Program-made: the position numbers and the translations under genes
The notes under the pieces: generated by a model
Told to the model about the DNA's origin: nothing
The model's database searches: none
Seen by the model: the letters and a program-made list of their open reading frames with translations, nothing else
Source: Paramesorhizobium salinisoli
GTDB lineage: Bacteria; Pseudomonadota; Alphaproteobacteria; Rhizobiales; Rhizobiaceae
DNA length: 64,000 bases
Reading direction: 5' to 3'
Assembly (NCBI RefSeq): GCF_003335045.1
Contig: NZ_QOZG01000002.1
Location: forward strand, 372,001-436,000
In this document: positions 28,545-38,752 of the stretch, piece after piece
Layout: each line of letters starts with the position of its first letter
How positions within the stretch are numbered: the first letter of the stretch is position 1

Positions 28545-29957
28545 TCAGCGTCGCGGCGTCACCTTCATCGGCAAGCCGCCCTCCGGCTGCGTGGTCAGTT
28601 TCTGCACCGGCCAGGGCTTGGTCTGGCTCACCGTATCGAAGCGATAGCGCGAGAGGAGAATGGCGAGCGCTATGACGCCTTCCTGCAGCGCGAAGGTCGC
28701 GCCGATGCAGACGCGCGGACCGGCCCCGAAGGGCAGATACTGGAAGCGATCGATCTTGCCGCGATTTTCCGGATGGAAGCGCGCCGGAATAAAAGCGTCG
28801 GGGTTTTCCCAGTAAAGACGGTGGCGGTGAATGGTCCACGGCATGGCGAGCACCGTCGAACCCTTTTCGATTGTCAGGTCGCCATATCGATCGTCTTCCA
28901 CCGCTTCGCGGTTGAGGGAGGGCGCGGGCGGATAGAGCCGCATCGCCTCCTCGAAGGCAGCGCGCGTCAGCGGCAGCCTGTCCAGCCATTGATGCGGGGG
29001 CACGGGGCCTTCGCGCATGAAGCTGTCGATCTCCGCCTCGACGATATCTCGTTCCCAGGGCGCTTCGGCCAGGAGATAGAGCGTCCAGCCGAGCGCGCGG
29101 GCGGTCGTCTCGTGTCCGGCGCCGATGAAGGTGATGATATTATCCTCGATCTCGGCGCGCGACAGGCCATCCGGACCTTCGGTCTTCAGAAGCAGCGTCA
29201 GGAAATCACTGGGAACGTCCTCACCCTTTGCCATGCGGTCCTTTCGCATCGCGACGGTATCGGCGACGATCTTGCGGAAGAAGGCGAGCGAGCGACGACC
29301 CCTGATCTGGGTAAAGCGCGGCAGCCATTGCGGCGCGCCCAGGAGATCGAGCGGATCGACGCGGCCCATGGTCTCGAACAGATTGTCGATTTCCTTGGCG
29401 AACTGGCCCGGCTCGCCGGCGATCTCGCCCGAGAAAAGCGTCGCGGCCAGAATGTCATAGGTCAGCAGCGTCATGTCGCGGGCCACGTCGCTTACCACCC
29501 CAGGCGTTTGGTAGCGGCCGGCAAAAGCTTCGGAGCGCTCCTGCATCGCGCTAGCGAAACCATGAATGTGGCGCGGCGTGAAGACGGGCGCCATCGCCTT
29601 GCGCGACCGCTTCCAGACCTCGCCTTCCGCCGTCAGAAGGCCGTCGCGCAGGATCGGGCGCAGGATGCGCTGGCGCACCGCCGCCATGCGATAATTCTTC
29701 GCGTTGTCGACCAGCACGTGGCGGATCAGTCCTGGGTCATTGGCGATGATGGTACGCATGCCCATCCAGTCAACCTCGACCCATGGCTCGTTATAGGAGG
29801 GCTCGCCCCACAGTTCGAGCGGATTGCGGTAGATGATGCGGATGAGTTCGAGACGGCCGACCCGCTTCGTCCGCGGAACAGGCGCAGGTGGAACGAACGG
29901 ATTTTCGGGGCCGGCCGCCCTTATGCATCCCGTGCCACCCATCACCATATCGCTCAT
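28545..29957 (-). CDS. Cytochrome P450
   Basis: The 470-residue protein has all P450 hallmarks: I-helix oxygen site GAGHETTAR (about residue 279), the K-helix ExxR in EEAMRLYPP (about 337) and the heme-thiolate loop FGAGPRVCIG (Cys about 415). A proline-rich N-terminus (FVPPAPVPRTKRVG) replaces a membrane anchor, so it is probably soluble and needs ferredoxin-type partners, none of which are adjacent. The CYP family and substrate cannot be read from sequence alone; its overall look (EEAMRLYPPAPS, long-chain hydroxylase-like) suggests a fatty acid or similar lipid. Its stop is 4 bases from the fghA stop. It is divergent from gyrB. Confidence 0.93.
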   Translation of the reverse strand: MSDMVMGGTGCIRAAGPENPFVPPAPVPRTKRVGRLELIRIIYRNPLELWGEPSYNEPWVEVDWMGMRTIIANDPGLIRHVLVDNAKNYRMAAVRQRILRPILRDGLLTAEGEVWKRSRKAMAPVFTPRHIHGFASAMQERSEAFAGRYQTPGVVSDVARDMTLLTYDILAATLFSGEIAGEPGQFAKEIDNLFETMGRVDPLDLLGAPQWLPRFTQIRGRRSLAFFRKIVADTVAMRKDRMAKGEDVPSDFLTLLLKTEGPDGLSRAEIEDNIITFIGAGHETTARALGWTLYLLAEAPWERDIVEAEIDSFMREGPVPPHQWLDRLPLTRAAFEEAMRLYPPAPSLNREAVEDDRYGDLTIEKGSTVLAMPWTIHRHRLYWENPDAFIPARFHPENRGKIDRFQYLPFGAGPRVCIGATFALQEGVIALAILLSRYRFDTVSQTKPWPVQKLTTQPEGGLPMKVTPRR

Positions 29958-30068
29958 GAACGAAACTCCGATAAAACCATGATATAGGCGTGGAAATACC
30001 CTCGCGCCACATGGCGGCCCACACGACTATCCACAATGGCATGTTTCCCCGCAAAAACGCCGCAAAGA

Positions 30069-32617
<2,549 letters not shown>

Positions 32618-32648
32618 TTTTGTCCATTTCTAAGTAGTGGGCTGGAAT

Positions 32649-32803
32649 ACCCCCTCTGGCCTGCCGGATATCTCCCCTCAAGGGGAGATCAGGCTATGGC
32701 TTCCGTCTGCGCCAGTCCGTGACGTAGCAGAATAAAGCTCCCGCCCAATGACAGCAAATCTCCCCCTTGAGGGGGAGATGCCCGGCAGGGTAGAGGGGGG
32801 TGA
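32649..32803. repeat. RIME-like palindromic repeat, tail-less copy
   Basis: The left arm begins ACCCCCTCTGGCCTGCCGG and includes TCTCCCCTCAAGGGGAGA. The right arm includes TCTCCCCCTTGAGGGGGAGA and GCCCGGCAGGGTAGAGGGGGGT. The arms are inverse copies about 65 bases apart, as in the copy at 14898, but the CTGTCCCGCC tail is missing. It lies in the 245 bases between convergent gyrB and the phytase-like gene and probably also ends transcription. Confidence 0.8.
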
Positions 32804-32862
32804 GAAGAAGCACACCGCCCTATCCGTCTGGCTGGACTTCGGGCGGACCCCTTCCGAAGCTT

Positions 32863-34236
32863 TTACTTCGCTTTCAGAAAATCCCCAACTTCAAGAAGAA
32901 CAAACTCATTATCATCAGCCTTGTCGAGCGCGCGGCCGGCGGAGAACGGTAAATTGTTGTCGTTGCCCACGACGATGTGGTTCTCGTCGATGACATCGAC
33001 GTTTTCGATGGTGACGAAGGGCATGTCGTAGAAGCCTTCTCCGCCACCCTGGCGCGCCTTGCCCTCGGGATCCCTGATCGCCATCAGATCGATGTAACCG
33101 ATCTTGCGGACAGGGCCGCCGACATTGGCATCGCTCATTTCGATCTTGTAGATGCGCTTCAACTTGGCCGGCGTCGAGAAACAATCCGGCTGCGGGTTCT
33201 TGGAATCGGCGCAAGCCTTTTCCGAAATGCCCGCGCCGTTGTCGCGCTCGATGACGAGGCCGGTGGTCGCGTCGATCATGTTGAAATCACCGATCGCCTG
33301 GCCGCCCTCGCTCAGGGGATAGAGCCAGCTGCGGCCCGTCCATTTTTTTCCTGCAATGTCGAACTCGACGATGCGCAATGCCGGGTTGTCGCCTGATTTT
33401 TCAACCGAACCGTCGGCGAGATAGCGCGGACCTTCAAGAAGCGCATAAAGCTTGCTTCCGTCCTTCGAGCGCGCCATGCCCTCGAAGCCGCCGGAGCGCT
33501 TCAGGTTGAAGGCCGGGTTCTTCATCGTCGGATTGGCGGGAAGCGTGAAGGAGGGATAATCCGGCGAGCGGACGGGCTCGCCTTCGACCATCGTCTCCAC
33601 CACGTCCGTCACCTTGCCGGCGCGATCAACATGGATCAGGAAGGGACCGAATTCCTCCCCGATCCAGAATCCGTCCTCGACCGGCTGGATCGATTCCACA
33701 TCGAAATCGGAACCGGCCAGATAGCGCTTGTCTGTGCCTTCGAGCACGATCGGGAACGGCACCTTCATTTCGGAATCGGAGAGGAAGAGAGTTTCGACCC
33801 GCTCGACCTTGCCGGCATCCCAGTCGAACTTGATCTGATGCAGCATCAGAGCGGCGTCGGGCGAATTGAGCTTGCTGCCGAAGCCATTGTCAGAGAGCGT
33901 CCAGAACGTGCCGTCGTCCATTGCCTTGATGCCCGAGAAGCCCTGCAGCGGCTGTCCGTCCAGAGGCAGCGCCAGCCCGGTCGGACGGTTTTCGTCCATG
34001 CCGGGCACGGTGCCGACGCCGGCGGCGCGATTGCGGTTCTTCGCGGTGAATTTGCCCGACGTCCTGAGATGTTCCGGCGCGTCCTCCGGCGCCTTGATCA
34101 TCGAGTTCGCCGGCAGGATAGCCTGCGCTTCGAGCGTGGCCGGGAACTGCGTCTCCTCGGAAAGGGCGGAAGTGGAGACCAGCGCGACAACCGCCATAGT
34201 TGCCGCCGCGGTTGTCGACAGAAGAAGCGCTTTCAT
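32863..34236 (-). CDS. Secreted esterase-like activity of phytase family protein
   Basis: The start at 34236 gives 457 residues with a classical signal peptide (MKALLLSTTAAATMAVV, likely cut after STSALS). AGGG lies about 7 bases upstream. The frame is open to 34461, but that part crosses the intergenic region. The mature protein is a beta-propeller-like phytase-esterase domain with FSGIKAMDDGTFWTLSDNGFG, DGFWIGEEFGPFLIHVD, GFEGMARSKDGSKLYALLEG and NVDVIDENHIVVGNDNN. The Asp/Asn/Glu-rich loops suggest calcium or phosphate-ester binding. The true substrate is unknown; the family name does not prove phytase activity. It is periplasmic or extracellular. Confidence 0.88.
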   Translation of the reverse strand: MKALLLSTTAAATMAVVALVSTSALSEETQFPATLEAQAILPANSMIKAPEDAPEHLRTSGKFTAKNRNRAAGVGTVPGMDENRPTGLALPLDGQPLQGFSGIKAMDDGTFWTLSDNGFGSKLNSPDAALMLHQIKFDWDAGKVERVETLFLSDSEMKVPFPIVLEGTDKRYLAGSDFDVESIQPVEDGFWIGEEFGPFLIHVDRAGKVTDVVETMVEGEPVRSPDYPSFTLPANPTMKNPAFNLKRSGGFEGMARSKDGSKLYALLEGPRYLADGSVEKSGDNPALRIVEFDIAGKKWTGRSWLYPLSEGGQAIGDFNMIDATTGLVIERDNGAGISEKACADSKNPQPDCFSTPAKLKRIYKIEMSDANVGGPVRKIGYIDLMAIRDPEGKARQGGGEGFYDMPFVTIENVDVIDENHIVVGNDNNLPFSAGRALDKADDNEFVLLEVGDFLKAK

Positions 34237-34356
34237 TGAAGAACCCTGCGTCTGGAGTTTATCGGTGCTTCCCCGATAGAGCCCTTCGGTGTCGGCTGGT
34301 TGACGCTCAGATGAAGCTTTGATGAACCGGCTCGGGTTACCGCGGTCGGGGTGTGG

Positions 34357-34385
34357 CTTGACTTGCGGACGGCGCTTTCTACTTA
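34357..34385 (+). promoter_or_regulatory. Putative housekeeping promoter of the BA14K gene
   Basis: CTTGAC (34357-34362) equals the rhizobial -35 consensus. After 16 bases comes CTACTT (34379-34384), four of six with CTATAT. The BA14K start codon is 75 bases further, after a good SD. Confidence 0.5.
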
Positions 34386-34459
34386 GCCTTCTATGGAGGT
34401 GGCGGAAAAGCTGGATGGACTTTCCAGCAAAAAACGATCCAGGGAGTGAAGGAGGCATC

Positions 34460-34921
34460 ATGAAAAAGCTTTTCGTAGCAATATGCGCCGCGCTGATGGC
34501 CGTTTCCCCGGCCGAATTCGCTGCGCCGGCTCTTGCAGGCCCGGCTCAGCCCCTGAAGGTGGAAGCACCGGGCGCGGATGTGCAGACTATCCAGTACCGC
34601 CGCTGGCGTGACAGGCGGGACATGCGCTGGCGGGACAGGAGGGATGCGCGGCGCGGTTTCTATCGCGACCGCGGCGGCTATTATCGCGGCCATCGCGGCT
34701 ATCGCCGCTATCGTCCGGGCTGGCGCCGGCACAATGGCTGGTGGTTCCCGCCGGCGGCTTTCCTGGGCGGTGCCATCATCGGCGGCGCGATCGCCAACCA
34801 GAATCGCGGCGGCTCGCATACGCAGTGGTGCTACAACCGGTACCGGTCCTACAGGGCTTACGACAATACCTACCAGCCCTATAACGGCCCGCGCCGCCAG
34901 TGTGTTTCACCCTATAGGTGA
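34460..34921 (+). CDS. BA14K family protein
   Basis: Start ATG 34460 follows AAGGAGG and gives 153 residues. A signal peptide ([17 protein letters not shown], cut near ALAG) leads to an Arg/Tyr/Gly-rich region (about 45-95) in which RWRDRRD is repeated. Next come a Gly-rich hydrophobic stretch ([15 protein letters not shown]) and the BA14K signature [20 protein letters not shown] ending GPRRQC.SPYR. BA14K proteins are immunoreactive in Brucella and have reported lectin-like or adhesion properties; the mechanism is unclear. The two C-terminal cysteines may pair. The gene is divergent from the phytase-like gene and stands alone. Confidence 0.88.
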   Translation: MKKLFVAICAALMAVSPAEFAAPALAGPAQPLKVEAPGADVQTIQYRRWRDRRDMRWRDRRDARRGFYRDRGGYYRGHRGYRRYRPGWRRHNGWWFPPAAFLGGAIIGGAIANQNRGGSHTQWCYNRYRSYRAYDNTYQPYNGPRRQCVSPYR

Positions 34922-34975
34922 GTGCTCGCTGATATCGCAGAAGCTGAAGAGCGATCAAGCTCTTCAGCCCATGGC

Positions 34976-36682
34976 TCAGGCGGCCATGCCGGTGCTTTTC
35001 TCCATGTGGAGATGATCGCGCAAGAGGATCGCAACATCCTCGACTGTCATCGGCTTTGCGTAATAGAAGCCCTGCACTTCTGTCGCTCCCTCGTTGCGGG
35101 CGAAAGCGAGTTGGGTCTCGTTTTCGACGCCCTCCAGGGTCGCTTCCATCCGCAGCGCCTTCGACAGGCTGATCATCGACTTGATGATTTCGGCGCTGTC
35201 GTTCTTGTCGAGGTCGCGGGTGAAGGACCGGTCGATCTTCAGGCGATCGAAACGGAAGCGGCGCAGATTGTTGAGGCTGGAGAAGCCCGTTCCGAAATCG
35301 TCCATGGTGAGATGAATGCCGAGCTCGCGCACCCGTTCAATGGCGCTGACCACGCGCGGCGAAGGCTCCAGCAGCAGGCTTTCGGTAATTTCCAGGTCGA
35401 GCCGGTCGGGCGCGAGGCCGCTTTCCCGCAACGCCTCCTCGATCTTGTCGACAAGCCCGCCATCCTTGAACTGGACCGCCGACAGATTGACCGCCACGCC
35501 TATGAGGTCGGGCCATGAGGCGGCGGCACGGCAGGCATCACGCAGAACCTGATGGCCGATCGGGATGATCATTCCCGAGCGTTCGGCTATCGGGATGAAC
35601 TCGACCGGCGAAATCATGCCGCGCTCAGGGTGTTTCCAACGCAAAAGCGCTTCGAAACTGCGCAGTTTTCCCGTCGAAACGGAATAAATCGGCTGGTAAT
35701 AAACCTCGAATTCCTTTTGGGCGATGCCCCTGCGCATCTCCGTTTCGAGCGCCGCCTGACGATCGCTGACGAGCTTCAGTTCGGCGCTGTAGAAGCGATA
35801 GGTGCTGGTCGGCTCGCCCTTCGCTTCGTAGAGGGCGAGATCGGCGCAGCGCAGGATATCGGATCGCGTCTTGCCGTCTCGGCCAACCAGGGCAATGCCG
35901 ATGCTGGCATTCGGCGTTATCTGGGCGTCGCCGAAAGAGATGGATTGTGTCACGGCCGCGATCATCCGCTCGGCAAAGTCGCCCGGATCCTGGTCTCCCT
36001 CAAGAAAATGCACCACGAAAAATTCGTCGCCGCCCAGCCTGACCACGATATCGCCATCGGCGGCCGTCTGCTTCAACCGCGTGGCGACAGCGATGAGGAC
36101 ATGGTCGCCCGCGGCATGGCCCATAGTGTCATTGATATGCTTGAAATCATCGAGATCGAGGAGATAGGCATAGGCCCGGCGCGTTTCCCACTGGCCGGTC
36201 GAAAGCCCCTCCTCCATCATTTTGGCCAGATAGGTGCGATTGAAGAGCCCGGTCAGCGTGTCGCTGTGCGCCTGCTTGCGCGTCAGCGCCTCCGCCTGTT
36301 CGTACCGGTGCATCTGGTCGAGAAAGCGCTGCTGGCGACGGCCGAGTTCGAGAAATATGCCGCCCATGATGAAGGGCAGGAACAGCATGAGAAAATGCAT
36401 GATCGTGCCAGTGAAGGTCGCCCAGGCATCGTTGCCGAGCCCCACGAACAGCCTGAAACGCGTGTCGAGAACGAAGCCTGAAACTGAAATCGCCGCACCG
36501 AGCGCCGCACCCCAGACGAGATAAATGCGCTCAATCCGGCGCAGCCGGTTTCTATTGGATGCCTTTAAGAACATCGCCACAAATCCCCCAATTTGCACCC
36601 GCCGCATTTCCCCCTGCGACGGATTTCCCCATTGGGTTGTAGCTTCCACGAAGTTCTTAAAAATTGAATTAACCGGCATCAT
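34976..36682 (-). CDS. Membrane GGDEF-EAL protein (cyclic di-GMP metabolism)
   Basis: The protein is up to 568 residues; a second plausible start at 36607 (MRRVQIGG, with AGGGG just upstream) would remove 25 residues. Two transmembrane segments (about 52-72 and 88-110) with a short periplasmic loop precede a coiled linker. The GGDEF domain keeps the active-site motif RLGGDEFFVV (about residue 217). The EAL domain keeps FEALLRWKHPE (about 341), and later DDFGTGFSSL. Both domains look catalytically intact, so it could make or degrade cyclic di-GMP. No sensory domain is obvious. It lies downstream of the DEAD-box gene on the same strand, 101 bases away. Confidence 0.92.
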   Translation of the reverse strand: MMPVNSIFKNFVEATTQWGNPSQGEMRRVQIGGFVAMFLKASNRNRLRRIERIYLVWGAALGAAISVSGFVLDTRFRLFVGLGNDAWATFTGTIMHFLMLFLPFIMGGIFLELGRRQQRFLDQMHRYEQAEALTRKQAHSDTLTGLFNRTYLAKMMEEGLSTGQWETRRAYAYLLDLDDFKHINDTMGHAAGDHVLIAVATRLKQTAADGDIVVRLGGDEFFVVHFLEGDQDPGDFAERMIAAVTQSISFGDAQITPNASIGIALVGRDGKTRSDILRCADLALYEAKGEPTSTYRFYSAELKLVSDRQAALETEMRRGIAQKEFEVYYQPIYSVSTGKLRSFEALLRWKHPERGMISPVEFIPIAERSGMIIPIGHQVLRDACRAAASWPDLIGVAVNLSAVQFKDGGLVDKIEEALRESGLAPDRLDLEITESLLLEPSPRVVSAIERVRELGIHLTMDDFGTGFSSLNNLRRFRFDRLKIDRSFTRDLDKNDSAEIIKSMISLSKALRMEATLEGVENETQLAFARNEGATEVQGFYYAKPMTVEDVAILLRDHLHMEKSTGMAA

Positions 36683-36783
36683 ATGCGCGGCGGGCCGAAA
36701 ATTCTCCCTGGCTTTGAATATTCCACACCCTCTCTACTGCCGCAGCGGTGTAGAAAGGACTCAAGTTAGCAATGAAAGTCGCG

Positions 36784-38583
36784 TCAGCGGGGCTTCTTGG
36801 CCTTTGCCGGCTTGTCACTGCGATAAGCCTTGGCGGAATCGTCCTTCTTTTTCCAGGTTTTCGCCTTGGGCTCGAAGCGCTCCTGCGAAGATGTTTTCGG
36901 CGGGCGAGGGGCCGATGCCCCGGGCGCGGCGCCATCGGCGACGGGGCGGATGGTGACGCCCTTTTCACCGCTGCCGCGTTCCCTGAGATTGGCCAGATAT
37001 TCGCCGGCCTTCGACGCCGTGATCTCGAAATGCGTCTCGGTTTCCAGAATGCGGATCGAGCCGACCTCGCGCTTCGTCACGTCTCCGGCCTTGCAGATCA
37101 TCGGCAGGAGCCAGCGTGGGTCGGCGCGCTGCTTGCGGCCGATGGAAAGTGAAAACCAGACACCGCCCCCGTCGAATTTCTCGAACCGGCCCTCATTGTC
37201 GCCGCGTTCCGGGCGATTCGGCCGGCCGGTTCTTTCGCTGCTCTGCCTTCCACCGTCGAGTGGACGGACAGGCGCGTCGGAAAGCTCTTCCGGCGCCGGA
37301 CGCGCGGCAATCTCGCGGCGCAGATAGGCGGCGGCGATCTGTTCGGGCGTATAAAGCGCCTGAAGCTCCTGGATCAATTCCAGCTCGTCTTCGCCCGGGG
37401 CTTCCGACAGCGCCGGATCCTGCAGGATGCGCTCGCGGTTCCTCTTCTGAATGGCGGCGATGCCGGGCGCGCTGACCGTTACCGCTTCCAGCTTGGCCAT
37501 CTGCAGCAGCCGCTCGGCGCTGCGGCGGCGCGAGTAGGGAACCACCAGGACACAGGTTCCCTTGCGGCCCGCACGACCCGTGCGCCCGCTGCGGTGAAGC
37601 AGCGTTTCCGGATTGGTCGGCAGATCGGCATGGATGACGAGATCGAGATTGGGCAGGTCGATGCCGCGCGCCGCAACGTCGGTCGCCACGCAGACGCGGG
37701 CGCGCCCGTCGCGCATCGATTGCAGCGCGTTGGTGCGTTCCGCCTGGCTGAGCTCGCCCGAAAGCGACACAACCGAAAAGCCGCGATTAGACAGGCGGCT
37801 GGTGAGATGCTTCACCGCCTCGCGCGTCGAGCAGAAGATGATCGTGTTCTGCGCGTCGAACAGCAGCAGCGTATTGATGATGGCGTTTTCGCGCTCGCGC
37901 GGCTGGACGACCATCGCCTGATAGCTGATATCGCCGTGCTGCTCTTTTTCATTGGCCGCGGAAATGCGCAGCGCATTGCGCTGAAAGCGCTTGGCGAGCA
38001 GGGCAATGGGTTTTGGAACCGTGGCGGAGAAAAGCAGCGTGCGGCGGTCTTCCGGCGCTTCGCCCAGGATGAATTCGAGGTCTTCGCGGAAGCCGAGATC
38101 GAGCATCTCGTCGGCTTCATCGAGAACCACAGCCCGTAAGGACGACATATCGAGCGCGTTGCGCGTGATGTGGTCGCGCAGGCGGCCAGGCGTGCCGACG
38201 ACGATATGCGCGCCCTGTTCGAGCGCCCGGCGCTCAGTACGGATATCCATGCCGCCGACGCAGGATGCAATCCGCCCGCCGGTATCGGCATAGAGCCATT
38301 CCAGTTCGCGGCGGACCTGCAATGCCAGTTCGCGTGTCGGGGCAATGACCAGCGCCAGGGGGGCGCGCGCCGCGCCGAAGCGCTCGGCGCCATCAAGCAA
38401 TGTCGGCGCGATAGCCATGCCGAAGGCAACGGTCTTGCCGGAACCGGTCTGGGCCGAGACCAGGAGGTCGGCGCCCTCGGCCTCGGGCGCGAGAACGGCG
38501 GTCTGGACGGAGGTGAGCGCCGTATAACCACGAGCGGCAAGAGCGCCGGACAGTGCCGGAGCGATGGAAGCAGGCAGAGACAT
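36784..38583 (-). CDS. DEAD-box RNA helicase with DbpA-type RNA-binding domain
   Basis: The 599-residue protein begins with the Q motif region (YTALTSVQTAVL) and Walker A AQTGSGKT. Further motifs are PTRELALQV, VLDEADEMLDLGF (DEAD, about 154), SAT, RGIDLPNLDLVIH and HRSGRTGRAGRKG. A low-complexity linker is followed by a DbpA/CsdA-like RNA-binding domain (about 480-555) including SIGRKQRADPRWLLPMIC. The Lys/Pro-rich tail ends KAKKPR. This domain pairing fits ribosome assembly or cold-shock RNA unwinding as in DbpA/DeaD; the precise orthologue is not certain. It is downstream of polA on the same strand. Confidence 0.93.
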   Translation of the reverse strand: MSLPASIAPALSGALAARGYTALTSVQTAVLAPEAEGADLLVSAQTGSGKTVAFGMAIAPTLLDGAERFGAARAPLALVIAPTRELALQVRRELEWLYADTGGRIASCVGGMDIRTERRALEQGAHIVVGTPGRLRDHITRNALDMSSLRAVVLDEADEMLDLGFREDLEFILGEAPEDRRTLLFSATVPKPIALLAKRFQRNALRISAANEKEQHGDISYQAMVVQPRERENAIINTLLLFDAQNTIIFCSTREAVKHLTSRLSNRGFSVVSLSGELSQAERTNALQSMRDGRARVCVATDVAARGIDLPNLDLVIHADLPTNPETLLHRSGRTGRAGRKGTCVLVVPYSRRRSAERLLQMAKLEAVTVSAPGIAAIQKRNRERILQDPALSEAPGEDELELIQELQALYTPEQIAAAYLRREIAARPAPEELSDAPVRPLDGGRQSSERTGRPNRPERGDNEGRFEKFDGGGVWFSLSIGRKQRADPRWLLPMICKAGDVTKREVGSIRILETETHFEITASKAGEYLANLRERGSGEKGVTIRPVADGAAPGASAPRPPKTSSQERFEPKAKTWKKKDDSAKAYRSDKPAKAKKPR

Positions 38584-38627
38584 TGATGACTTTCGCTAAA
38601 TCACCGCTACCGCTCGATGGCATGAAA

Positions 38628-38647
38628 CATGATCCTTCCGGATCGTG
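38628..38647. terminator. Hairpin between polA and the DEAD-box gene
   Basis: CATGATCC (38628-38635) and GGATCGTG (38640-38647) pair over 8 bases around loop TTCC. It lies in the 169 bases between the two same-strand genes. It resembles an end of the ATGATC elements at 17161-17270 and may be a relic of one. There is no U-tract. Confidence 0.35.
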
Positions 38648-38752
38648 CGATTGCGCGGCGGGCGGTACGGGAAACAAATTGCGTGTTTCGCGCTGTTTAA
38701 CGCTTCATCGACCATGCGTCAATTGCGGCCTTCCAACTCTGCGAGCCATTCG

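Noticed and set aside
36735-36760. TCTAC/GTAGA hairpin between the DEAD-box and GGDEF-EAL genes
   Set aside because: The stem is interrupted and has no U-tract, so it was not called a terminator.
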